Origin: Cladorhizidae sp. MBARI D1340-BT2
Lineage: Eukaryota; Porifera; Demospongiae; Poecilosclerida; Cladorhizidae
NCBI GenBank assembly: GCA_028752905.1
Contig: JAQNBH010000252.1
Coordinates: forward strand, 1,116,001-1,180,000
DNA length: 64,000 nt
Direction of reading: 5' to 3'
A program made the position numbers and the translations under genes. Positions 9,077 to 22,800 of this stretch are shown here, one piece after another; within the stretch, counting starts at the first letter, position 1; the number at the start of each line of letters is the position of its first letter. The notes beneath the pieces are model-generated. The model was not told where the DNA came from and ran no database searches. It saw only the letters and a list, made by a program, of their open reading frames with translations.

Positions 9077-10890
9077 AGTGCTCTCTCTTGATACCAAACA
9101 TCCATATATTCTGCACACTTCACTGTATGGACTTGCAAGATAGGTATCTCTCAGTGTTCTCTATCTTGAGCTAAACATGTTAGCTTCATAGATTCTCCAC
9201 ACTTCACTGAATAGACTTGATATATAGCTCTAAAGGTAGGCCTCTCTCTGTTCTCTCTCTTGATACCAAACATCCGTATATTCTGCATACATAGAATCAC
9301 AAGATAGGTTTCTCTATGTGTTCTCTATCTTGATGCTAAACAGGTTAGCTTCATAGATTCTCCACACTTCACTGTATAAACTTGATATACAGCTATTAAG
9401 ATAGGTCTCTCCCTGTGCTCTCTGTTGATATCAAACATCCATAATATTCTGCACACTTCACTGTAATGGACTTGATATGATTCGAATGATAGGTTTCATT
9501 ATGTGTTCTCTATCTTGATATTTGCCCTAATTTGGTCTATATGTTTCTCATTTCCCCCCCAAAAATCTTGTTATTTTGCCGTAAAGCTCATAACTTTCCT
9601 ACACTTTACCCAAAAAAGATATTTTTTATATCACCGGATAGCCCTTCTAATTATCTGTCTTTTGTACGTGCCAAAATTTTGAGTACACTAAGTATTAGCA
9701 AGTTATGGTAATTTGAAGTGGTAAGGTTTGCGATCTTTCCTGGCGTTTTCCAGTTGCCAAAGCGGTGGCCTGCCAGTGAAAAACCACTACATTTATTGAT
9801 AATCTGTTGACATATTGCAGATAAGGGCCTTCTCTATCAGTTGACAAAATCTGGGACTTTGGTCTTGTTAATTAGGGCAGTTATGAATTGTACTCTTACT
9901 TGATGCTAAACATGTTAGCTTCGTAGATTATCCACACTTCACTGAATAGACTTGATGTATAGCTATTAAGATAGGACTCTCTAAGTGCTCTCTCTTGATA
10001 CCAAACATCCATATATTCTGCACACTTCACTGTATGGACTTGCAAGATAGGTATCTCTCAGTGTTCTCTATCTTGAGCTAAACATGTTAGCTTCATAGAT
10101 TCTCCACACTTCACTGAATAGACTTGATATATAGCTCTAAAGGTAGGCCTCTCTCTGTTCTCTCTCTTGATACCAAACATCCGTATATTCTGCATACATA
10201 GAATCACAAGATAGGTTTCTCTATGTGTTCTCTATCTTGATGCTAAACAGGTTAGCTTCATAGATTCTCCACACTTCACTGTATAAACTTGATATACAGC
10301 TATTAAGATAGGTCTCTCCCTGTGCTCTCTGTTGATATCAAACATCCATAATATTCTGCACACTTCACTGTAATGGACTTGATATGATTCGAATGATAGG
10401 TTTCATTATGTGTTCTCTATCTTGATATTTGCCCTAATTTGGTCTATATGTTTCTCATTTCCCCCCCAAAAATCTTGTTATTTTGCCGTAAAGCTCATAA
10501 CTTTTCTACACTTTACCCAAAAAAGATAATTTTTATATCACCGGATAGCCCTTCTAATTATCTGTCTTTTGTACGTGCCAAAATTTTGAGTACTCTAAGT
10601 ATTAGCAAGTTATGGTGATTTGAAGTGGTAAGGTTTGCGATCTTTCCTGGCGTTTTCCAGTTGCCAAAGCGGTGGCCTGCCAGTGAAAAACCACTACATT
10701 TATTGATAATCTGTTGACATATTGCAGATAAGGGCCTTCTCTATCAGTTGACAAAATCTGGGACTTTGGTCTTGTTAATTAGGGCAGTTATGAATTGTAC
10801 TCTTACTTGATGCTAAACATGTTAGCTTCGTAGATTATCCACACTTCACTGAATAGACTTGATGTATAGCTATTAAGATAGGACTCTCTA
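9077..10890 (+). repeat. Satellite units 11-12, GACATATTG pair
   Basis: Both are 907 bp (GTATGG), with C315, C379 and GACATATTG at 734, a tag found only in these two. Unit 11 also has AACTTTCCTAC, GATATTTTTT and GAGTACACTAAG, the last linking it to unit 10. Unit 12 has the common form at those sites. They sit immediately left of the 17-unit higher-order block, whose left edge falls between about 10,720 and 10,940. Confidence 0.75.
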
Positions 10891-13800
10891 AGTGCTCTCT
10901 CTTGATACCAAACATCCATATATTCTGCACACTTCACTGTATGGACTTGCAAGATAGGTATCTCTCAGTGTTCTCTATCTTGAGCTAAACATGTTAGCTT
11001 CATAGATTCTCCACACTTCACTGAATAGACTTGATATATAGCTCTAAAGGTAGGCCTCTCTCTGTTCTCTCTCTTGATACCAAACATCCGTATATTCTGC
11101 ATACATAGAATCACAAGATAGGTTTCTCTATGTGTTCTCTATCTTGATGCTAAACAGGTTAGCTTCATAGATTCTCCACACTTCACTGTATAAACTTGAT
11201 ATACAGCTATTAAGATAGGTCTCTCCCTGTGCTCTCTGTTGATATCAAACATCCATAATATTCTGCACACTTCACTGTAATGGACTTGATATGATTCGAA
11301 TGATAGGTTTCATTATGTGTTCTCTATCTTGATATTTGCCCTAATTTGGTCTATATGTTTCTCATTTTCCCCCCAAAAATCTTGTTATTTTGCCGTAAAG
11401 CTCATAACTTTTCTACACTTTACCCCAAAAAGATAATTTTTATATCACCGGATAGCCCTTCTAATTATCTGTCTTTTGTACGTGCCAAAATTTTGAGTAC
11501 TCTAAGTATTAGCAAGTTATGGTGATTTGAAGTGGTAAGGTTTGCGATCTTTCCTGGCGTTTTCCAGTTGCCAAAGCGGTGGCCTGCCAGTGAAAAACCA
11601 CTACATTTATTGATAATCTGTTGACTTGTTGCAGATAAGGGCCTTCTCTATCAGTTGACAAAATCTGGGACTTTGGTCTTGTTAATTAGGGCAGTTATGA
11701 ATTGTACTCTTACTTGATGCTAAACATGTTAGCTTCGTAGATTATCCACACTTCACTGAATAGACTTGATGTATAGCTATTAAGATAGGACTCTCTAAGT
11801 GCTCTCTCTTGATACCAAACATCCATATATTCTGCACACTTCACTGTAATGGACTTGCAAGATAGGTATCTCTCAGTGTTCTCTATCTTGAGCTAAACAT
11901 GTTAGCTTCATAGATTCTCCACACTTCACTGAATAGACTTGATATATAGCTCTAAAGGTAGGCCTCTCTCTGTTCTCTCTCTTGATACCAAACATCCGTA
12001 TATTCTGCATACATAGAATCACAAGATAGGTTTCTCTATGTGTTCTCTATCTTGATGCTAAACAGGTTAGCTTCATAGATTCTCCACACTTCACTGTATA
12101 AACTTGATATATAGCTATTAAGATAGGTCTCTCCCTGTGCTCTCTGTTGATATCAAACATCCATAATATTCTGCAAACTTCACTGTAATGGACTTGATAT
12201 GATTCGAATGATAGGTTTCATTATGTGTTCTCTATCTTGATATTTGCCCTAATTTGGTCTATATGTTTCTCATTTTCCCCCCAAAAATCTTGTTATTTTG
12301 CCGTAAAGCTCATAACTTTTCTACACTTTACCCCAAAAAGATCATTTTTATATCACCGGATAGCCCTTCTAATTATCTGTCTTTTGTACGTGCCAAAATT
12401 TTGAGTACTCTAAGTATTAGCAAGTTATGATGATTTGAAGTGGTAAGGTTTGCGATCTTTCCTGGCGTTTTACAGTTGCCAAAGCGGTGGCCTGCCATTG
12501 AAAAACCACTACATTTATTGATAATCTGTTGACATGTTGCAGATAAGGGCCTTCTCTATCAGTTGACAAAATCTGGGACTTTGGTCTTGTTAATTAGGGC
12601 AGTTATGAATTGTACTCTTACTTGATGCTAAACATGTTAGCTTCGTAGATTATCCACACTTCACTGAATAGACTTGATGTATAGCTATTAAGATAGGACT
12701 CTCTAAGTGCTCTCTCTTGATACCAAACATCCATATATTCTGCACACTTCACTGTATGGACTTGCAAGATAGGTATCTCTCAGTGTTCTCTATCTTGAGC
12801 TAAACATGTTAGCTTCATAGATTCTCCACACTTCACTGAATAGACTTGATATATAGCTCTAAAGGTAGGCCTCTCTCTGTTCTCTCTCTTGATACCAAAC
12901 ATCCGTATATTCTGCATACATAGAATCACAAGATAGGTTTCTCTATGTGTTCTCTATCTTGATGCTAAACAGGTTAGCTTCATAGATTCTCCACACTTCA
13001 CTGTATAAACTTGATATATAGCTATTAAGATAGGTCTCTCCCTGTGCTCTCTGTTGATATCAAACATCCATAATATTCTGCAAACTTCACTGTAATGGAC
13101 TTGATATGATTCGAATGATAGGTTTCATTATGTGTTCTCTATCTTGATATTTGCCCTAATTTGGTCTATATGTTTCTCATTTTCCCCCCAAAAATCTTGT
13201 TATTTTGCCGTAAAGCTCATAACTTTTCTACACTTTACCCAAAAAAGATAATTTTTATATCACCGGATAGCCCTTCTAATTATCTGTCTTTTGTACGTGC
13301 CAAAATTTTGAGTACTCTAAGTATTAGCATGTTATGGTAATTTGAAGTGGTAAGGTTTGCGATCTTTCTTGGCGTTTTCCAGTTGCCAAAGCGGTGGCCT
13401 GCCAGTGAAAAACCACTACATTTATTGATAATCTGTTGACATGTTGCAGATAAGGGCCTTCTCTATCAGTTGACAAAATCTGGGACTTTGGTCTTGTTAA
13501 TTAGGGCAGTTATGAATTGTACTCTTACTTGATGCTAAACATGTTAGCTTCGTAGATTATCCACACTTCACTGAATAGACTTGATGTATAGCTATTAAGA
13601 TAGGACTCTCTAAGTGCTCTCTCTTGATACCAAATATCCATATATTCTGCACACTTCACTGTATGGACTTGCAAGATAGGTATCTCTCAGTGTTCTCTAT
13701 CTTGAGCTAAACATGTTAGCTTCATAGATTCTCCACACTTCACTGAATAGACTTGATATATAGCTCTAAAGGTAGGCCTCTCTCTGTTCTCTCTCTTGAT

Positions 13801-16800
13801 ACCAAACATCCGTATATTCTGCATACATAGAATCACAAGATAGGTTTCTCTATGTGTTCTCTATCTTGATGCTAAACAGGTTAGCTTCATAGATTCTCCA
13901 CACTTCACTGTATAAACTTGATATACAGCTATTAAGATAGGTCTCTCCCTGTGCTCTCTGTTGATATCAAACATCCATAATATTCTGCACACTTCACTGT
14001 AATGGACTTGATATGATTCGAATGATAGGTTTCATTATGTGTTCTCTATCTTGATATTTGCCCTAATTTGGTCTATATGTTTCTCATTTTCCCCCCAAAA
14101 ATCTTGTTATTTTGCCGTAAAGCTCATAACTTTTCTACACTTTACCCAAAAAAGATAATTTTTATATCACCGGATAGCCCTTCTAATTATCTGTCTTTTG
14201 TAAGTGCCAAAATTTTGAGTACTCTAAGTATTAGCAAGTTATGGTGATTTGAAGTGGTAAGGTTTGCGCTCTTTCCTGGCGTTTTACAGTTGCCAAAGCG
14301 GTGGCCTGCCAGTGAAAAACCACTAAATTTATTGATAATCTGTTGACATGTTGCAGATAAGGGCCTTCTCTATCAGTTGACAAAATCTGGGACTTTGGTC
14401 TTGTTAATTAGGGCAGTTATGAATTGTACTCTTACTTGATGCTAAACATGTTAGCTTCGTAGATTATCCACACTTCACTGAATAGACTTGATGTATAGCT
14501 ATTAAGATAGGACTCTCTAAGTGCTCTCTCTTGATACCAAACATCCATATATTCTGCACACTTCACTGTAATGGACTTGCAAGATAGGTATCTCTCAGTG
14601 TTCTCTATCTTGAGCTAAACATGTTAGCTTCATAGATTCTCCACACTTCACTGAATAGAGTTGATATATAGCTCTAAAGGTAGGCCTCTCTCTGTTCTCT
14701 CTCTTGATACCAAACATCCGTATATTCTGCATACATAGAATCACAAGATAGGTTTCTCTATGTGTTCTCTATCTTGATGCTAAACAGGTTAGCTTCATAG
14801 ATTCTCCACACTTCACTGTATAAACTTGATATATAGCTATTAAGATAGGTCTCTCCCTGTGCTCTCTGTTGATATCAAACATCCATAATATTCTGCAAAC
14901 TTCACTGTAATGGACTTGATATGATTCGAATGATAGGTTTCATTATGTGTTCTCTATCTTGATATTTGCCATAATTTGGTCTATATGTTTCTCATTTCCC
15001 CCCCAAAAATCTTGTTATTTTGCCGTAAAGCTCATAACTTTACTACACTTTACCCAAAAAAGATAATTTTTATATCACCGGATAGCCCTTCTAATTATCT
15101 GTCTTTTGTACGTGCCAAAATTTTGAGTACTCTAAGTATTAGCAAGTTATGGTGATTTGAAGTGGTAAGGTTTGCGATCTTTCCTGGCGTTTTCCAGTTG
15201 CCAAAGCGGTGGCCTGCCAGTGAAAAACCACTACATTTATTGATAATCTGTTGACTTGTTGCAGATAAGGGCCTTCTCTATCAGTTGACAAAATCTGGGA
15301 CTTTGGTCTTGTTAATTAGGGCAGTTATGAATTGTACTCTTACTTGATGCTAAACATGTTAGCTTCGTAGATTATCCACACTTCACTGAATAGACTTGAT
15401 GTATAGCTATTAAGATAGGACTCTCTAAGTGCTCTCTCTTGATACCAAACATCCATATATTCTGCACACTTCACTGTAATGGACTTGCAAGATAGGTATC
15501 TCTCAGTGTTCTCTATCTTGAGCTAAACATGTTAGCTTCATAGATTCTCCACACTTCACTGAATAGACTTGATATATAGCTCTAAAGGTAGGCCTCTCTC
15601 TGTTCTCTCTCTTGATACCAAACATCCGTATATTCTGCATACATAGAATCACAAGATAGGTTTCTCTATGTGTTCTCTATCTTGATGCTAAACAGGTTAG
15701 CTTCATAGATTCTCCACACTTCACTGTATAAACTTGATATACAGCTATTAAGATAGGTCTCTCCCTGTGCTCTCTGTTGATATCAAACATCCATAATATT
15801 CTGCATACTTCACTGTAATGGACTTGATATGATTCGAATGATAGGTTTCATTATATGTTCTCTATCTTGATATTTGCCCCAATTTGGTCTATATGTTTCT
15901 CATTTTCCCCCCCAAAATCTTGTTATTTTGCCGTAAAGCTCATAACTTTTCTACACTTTACCCAAAAAAGATCATTTTTATATCACCGGATAGCCCTTCT
16001 AATTATCTGTCTTTTGAAAGTGCCAAAATTTTGAGTACTCTAAGTATTAGCAAGTTATGGTGATTTGAAGTGGTAAGGTTTGCGATCTTTCCTGGCGTTT
16101 TACAGTTGCCAAAGCGGTGGCCTGCCAGTGAAAAACCACTACATTTATTGATAATCTGTTGACATGTTGCAGATAAGGGCCTTCTCTATCAGTTGACAAA
16201 ATCTGGGATTTTGGTCTTGTTAATTAGGGCAGTTATGAATTGTACTCTTACTTGATGCTAAACATGTTAGCTTCGTAGATTATCCACACTTCACTGAATA
16301 GACTTGATGTATAGCTATTAAGATAGGACTCTCTAAGTGCTCTCTCTTGATACCAAACATCCATATATTCTGCACACTTCACTGTAATGGACTTGCAAGA
16401 TAGGTATCTCTCAGTGTTCTCTATCTTGAGCTAAACATGTTAGCTTCATAGATTCTCCACACTTCACTGAATAGAGTTGATATATAGCTCTAAAGGTAGG
16501 CCTCTCTCTGTTCTCTCTCTTGATACCAAACATCCGTATATTCTGCATACATAGAATCACAAGATAGGTTTCTCTATGTGTTCTCTATCTTGATGCTAAA
16601 CAGGTTAGCTTCATAGATTCTCCAAACTTCACTGTATAAACTTGATATATAGCTATTAAGATAGGTCTCTCCCTGTGCTCTCTGTTGATATCAAACATCC
16701 ATAATATTCTGCAAACTTCACTGTAATGGACTTGATATGATTCGAATGATAGGTTTCATTATGTGTTCTCTATCTTGATATTTGCCCTAATTTGGTCTAT

Positions 16801-19800
16801 ATGTTTCTCATTTCCCCCCCAAAAATCTTGTTATTTTGCCGTAAAGCTCATAACTTTTCTACACTTTACCCCAAAAAGATCATTTTTAGATCACCGGATA
16901 GCCCTTCTAATTATCTGTCTTTTGTATGTGCCAAAATTTTGAGTACTCTAAGTATTAGCAAGTTATGATGATTTGAAGTGGTAAGGTTTGCGATCTTTCC
17001 TGGCGTTTTCCAGTTGCCAAAGCGGTGGCCTGCCAGTGAAAAACCACTACATTTATTGATAATCTGTTGACTTTTTGCAGATAAGGGCCTTCTCTATCAG
17101 TTGACAAAATCTGGGACTTTGGTCTTGTTAATTAGGGCAGTTATGAATTGTACTCTTACTTGATGCTAAACATGTTAGCTTCGTAGATTATCCACACTTC
17201 ACTGAATAGACTTGATGTATAGCTATTAAGATAGGACTCTCTAAGTGCTCTCTCTTGATACCAAACATCCATATATTCTGCACACTTCACTGTAATGGAC
17301 TTGCAAGATAGGTATCTCTCAGTGTTCTCTATCTTGAGCTAAACATGTTAGCTTCATAGATTCTCCACACTTCACTGAATAGAGTTGATATATAGCTCTA
17401 AAGGTAGGCCTCTCTCTGTTCTCTCTCTTGATACCAAACATCCGTATATTCTGCATACATAGAATCACAAGATAGGTTTCTCTATGTGTTCTCTATCTTG
17501 ATGCTAAACAGGTTAGCTTCATAGATTCTCCACACTTCACTGTATAAACTTGATATATAGCTATTAAGATAGGTCTCTCCCTGTGCTCTCTGTTGATATC
17601 AAACATCCATAATATTCTGCAAACTTCACTGTAATGGACTTGATATGATTCGAATGATAGGTTTCATTATGTGTTCTCTATCTTGATATTTGCCATAATT
17701 TGGTCTATATGTTTCTCATTTCCCCCCCAAAAATCTTGTTATTTTGCCGTAAAGCTCATAACTTTACTACACTTTACCCAAAAAAGATAATTTTTATAGC
17801 ACCGGATAGCCCTTCTAATTATCTGTCTTTTGTACGTGCCAAAATTTTGAGTACTCTAAGTATTAGCAAGTTATGGTGATTTGAAGTGGTAAGGTTTGCG
17901 ATCTTTCCTGGCGTTTTCCAGTTGCCAAAGCGGTGGCCTGCCAGTGAAAAACCACTACATTTATTGATAATCTGTTGACTTGTTGCAGATAAGGGCCTTC
18001 TCTATCAGTTGACAAAATCTGGGACTTTGGTCTTGTTAATTAGGGCAGTTATGAATTGTACTCTTACTTGATGCTAAACATGTTAGCTTCGTAGATTATC
18101 CACACTTCACTGAATAGACTTGAATAGCTATTAAGTTAGGACTCTCTAAGTGCTCTCTCTTGATACCAAACATCCATATATTCTGCACACTTCACTGTAA
18201 TGGACTTGCAAGATAGGTATCTCTCAGTGTTCTCTATCTTGAGCTAAACATGTTAGCTTCATAGATTCTCCACACTTCACTGAATAGAGTTGATATATAG
18301 CTCTAAAGGTAGGCCTCTCTCTGTTCTCTCTCTTGATACCAAACATCCGTATATTCTGCATACATAGAATCACAAGATAGGTTTCTCTATGTGTTCTCTA
18401 TCTTGATGCTAAACAGGTTAGCTTCATAGATTCTCCAAACTTCACTGTATAAACTTGATATATAGCTATTAAGATAGGTCTCTCCCTGTGCTCTCTGTTG
18501 ATATCAAACATCCATAATATTCTGCAAACTTCACTGTAATGGACTTGATATGATTCGAATGATAGGTTTCATTATGTGTTCTCTATCTTGATATTTGCCC
18601 TAATTTGGTCTATATGTTTCTCATTTTCCCCCCCAAAATCTTGTTATTTTGCCGTAAAGCTCATAACTTTTCTACACTTTACCCCAAAAAGATCATTTTT
18701 AGATCACCGGATAGCCCTTCTAATTATCTGTCTTTTGTATGTGCCAAAATTTTGAGTACTCTAAGTATTAGCAAGTTATGATGATTTGAAGTGGTAAGGT
18801 TTGCGATCTTTCCTGGCGTTTTCCAGTTGCCAAAGCGGTGGCCTGCCAGTGAAAAACCACTACATTTATTGATAATCTGTTGACTTTTTGCAGATAAGGG
18901 CCTTCTCTATCAGTTGACAAAATCTGGGACTTTGGTCTTGTTAATTAGGGCAGTTATGAATTGTACTCTTACTTGATGCTAAACATGTTAGCTTCGTAGA
19001 TTATCCACACTTCACTGAATAGACTTGATGTATAGCTATTAAGATAGGACTCTCTAAGTGCTCTCTCTTGATACCAAACATCCATATATTCTGCACACTT
19101 CACTGTAATGGACTTGCAAGATAGGTATCTCTCAGTGTTCTCTATCTTGAGCTAAACATGTTAGCTTCATAGATTCTCCACACTTCACTGAATAGAGTTG
19201 ATATATAGCTCTAAAGGTAGGCCTCTCTCTGTTCTCTCTCTTGATACCAAACATCCGTATATTCTGCATACATAGAATCACAAGATAGGTTTCTCTATGT
19301 GTTCTCTATCTTGATGCTAAACAGGTTAGCTTCATAGATTCTCCACACTTCACTGTATAAACTTGATATATAGCTATTAAGATAGGTCTCTCCCTGTGCT
19401 CTCTGTTGATATCAAACATCCATAATATTCTGCAAACTTCACTGTAATGGACTTGATATGATTCGAATGATAGGTTTCATTATGTGTTCTCTATCTTGAT
19501 ATTTGCCATAATTTGGTCTATATGTTTCTCATTTCCCCCCCAAAAATCTTGTTATTTTGCCGTAAAGCTCATAACTTTACTACACTTTACCCAAAAAAGA
19601 TAATTTTTATATCATCGGATAGCCCTTCTAATTATCTGTCTTTTGAAAGTGCCAAAATTTTGAGTACTCTAAGTATTAGCAAGTTATGGTGATTTGAAGT
19701 GGTAAGGTTTGCGATCTTTCCTGGCGTTTTACAGTTGCCAAAGCGGTGGCCTGCCAGTGAAAAACCACTACATTTATTGATAATCTGTTGACATGTTGCA

Positions 19801-22800
19801 GATAAGGGCCTTCTCTATCAGTTGACAAAATCTGGGACTTTGGTCTTGTTAATTAGGGCAGTTATGAATTGTACTCTTACTTGATGCTAAACATGTTAGC
19901 TTCGTAGATTATCCACACTTCACTGAATAGACTTGATGTATAGCTATTAAGATAGGACTCTCTAAGTGCTCTCTCTTGATACCAAACATCCATATATTCT
20001 GCACACTTCACTGTAATGGACTTGCAAGATAGGTATCTCTCAGTGTTCTCTATCTTGAGCTAAACATGTTAGCTTCATAGATTCTCCACACTTCACTGAA
20101 TAGAGTTGATATATAGCTCTAAAGGTAGGCCTCTCTCTGTTCTCTCTCTTGATACCAAACATCCGTATATTCTGCATACATAGAATCACAAGATAGGTTT
20201 CTCTATGTGTTCTCTATCTTGATGCTAAACAGGTTAGCTTCATAGATTCTCCACACTTCACTGTATAAACTTGATATATAGCTATTAAGATAGGTCTCTC
20301 CCTGTGCTCTCTGTTGATATCAAACATCCATAATATTCTGCACACTTCACTGTAATGGACTTGATATGATTCGAATGATAGGTTTCATTATGTGTTCTCT
20401 ATCTTGATATTTGCCCTAATTTGGTCTATATGTTTCTCATTTCCCCCCCAAAAATCTTGTTATTTTGCCGTAAAGCTCATAACTTTTCTACACTTTACCC
20501 CAAAAAGATAATTTTTATAGCACCGGATAGCCCTTCTAATTATCTGTCTTTTGTACGTGCCAAAATTTTGAGTACTCTAAGTATTAGCAAGTTATGGTGA
20601 TTTGAAGTGGTAAGGTTTGCGATCTTTCCTGGCGTTTTCCAGTTGCCAAAGCGGTGGCCTGCCAGTGAAAAACCACTACATTTATTGATAATCTGTTGAC
20701 TTGTTGCAGATAAGGGCCTTCTCTATCAGTTGACAAAATCTGGGACTTTGGTCTTGTTAATTAGGGCAGTTATGAATTGTACTCTTACTTGATGCTAAAC
20801 ATGTTAGCTTCGTAGATTATCCACACTTCACTGAATAGACTTGATGTATAGCTATTAAGTTAGGACTCTCTAAGTGCTCTCTCTTGATACCAAACATCCA
20901 TATATTCTGCACACTTCACTGTAATGGACTTGCAAGATAGGTATCTCTCAGTGTTCTCTATCTTGAGCTAAACATGTTAGCTTCATAGATTCTCCACACT
21001 TCACTGAATAGAGTTGATATATAGCTCTAAAGGTAGGCCTCTCTCTGTTCTCTCTCTTGATACCAAACATCCGTATATTCTGCATACATAGAATCACAAG
21101 ATAGGTTTCTCTATGTGTTCTCTATCTTGATGCTAAACAGGTTAGCTTCATAGATTCTCCAAACTTCACTGTATAAACTTGATATATAGCTATTAAGATA
21201 GGTCTCTCCCTGTGCTCTCTGTTGATATCAAACATCCATAATATTCTGCAAACTTCACTGTAATGGACTTGATATGATTCGAATGATAGGTTTCATTATG
21301 TGTTCTCTAACTTGATATTTGCCCTAATTTGGTCTATATGTTTCTCATTTTCCCCCCAAAAATCTTGTTATTTTGCCGTAAAGCTCATAACTTTTCTACA
21401 CTTTACCCCAAAAAGTTAATTTTTATATCACCGGATAGCCCTTCTAATTATCTGTCTTTTGTACGTGCCAAAATTTTGAGTACTCTAAGTATTAGCAAGT
21501 TATGGTGATTTGAAGTGGTAAGGTTTGCGATCTTTCCTGGCGTTTTCCAGTTGCCAAAGCGGTGGCCTGCCAGTGAAAAACCACTACATTTATTGATAAT
21601 CTGTTGACTTGTTGCAGATAAGGGCCTTCTCTATCAGTTGACAAAATCTGGGACTTTGGTCTTGTTAATTAGGGCAGTTATGAATTGTACTCTTACTTGA
21701 TGCTAAACATGTTAGCTTCGTAGATTATCCACACTTCACTGAATAGACTTGATGTATAGCTATTAAGATAGGACTCTCTAAGTGCTCTCTCTTGATACCA
21801 AACATCCATATATTCTGCACACTTCACTGTAATGGACTTGCAAGATAGGTATCTCTCAGTGTTCTCTATCTTGAGCTAAACATGTTAGCTTCATAGATTC
21901 TCCACACTTCACTGAATAGACTTGATATATAGCTCTAAAGGTAGGCCTCTCTCTGTTCTCTCTCTTGATACCAAACATCCGTATATTCTGCATACATAGA
22001 ATCACAAGATAGGTTTCTCTATGTGTTCTCTATCTTGATGCTAAACAGGTTAGCTTCATAGATTCTCCACACTTCACTGTATAAACTTGATATACAGCTA
22101 TTAAGATAGGTCTCTCCCTGTGCTCTCTGTTGATATCAAACATCCATAATATTCTGCACACTTCACTGTAATGGACTTGATATGATTCGAATGATAGGTT
22201 TCATTATGTGTTCTCTATCTTGATATTTGCCCTAATTTGGTCTATATGTTTCTCATTTTCCCCCCAAAAATCTTGTTATTTTGCCGTAAAGCTCATAACT
22301 TTTCTACACTTTACCCAAAAAAGATAATTTTTATATCACCGGATAGCCCTTCTAATTATCTGTCTTTTGTAAGTGCCAAAATTTTGAGTACTCTAAGTAT
22401 TAGCAAGTTATGGTGATTTGAAGTGGTAAGGTTTGCGATCTTTCCTGGCGTTTTACAGTTGCCAAAGCGGTGGCCTGCCAGTGAAAAACCACTACATTTA
22501 TTGATAATCTGTTGACATGTTGCAGATAAGGGCCTTCTCTATCAGTTGACAAAATCTGGGACTTTGGTCTTGTTAATTAGGGCAGTTATGAATTGTACTC
22601 TTACTTGATGCTAAACATGTTAGCTTCGTAGATTATCCACACTTCACTGAATAGACTTGATGTATAGCTATTAAGATAGGACTCTCTAAGTGCTCTCTCT
22701 TGATACCAAACATCCATATATTCTGCACACTTCACTGTAATGGACTTGCAAGATAGGTATCTCTCAGTGTTCTCTATCTTGAGCTAAACATGTTAGCTTC

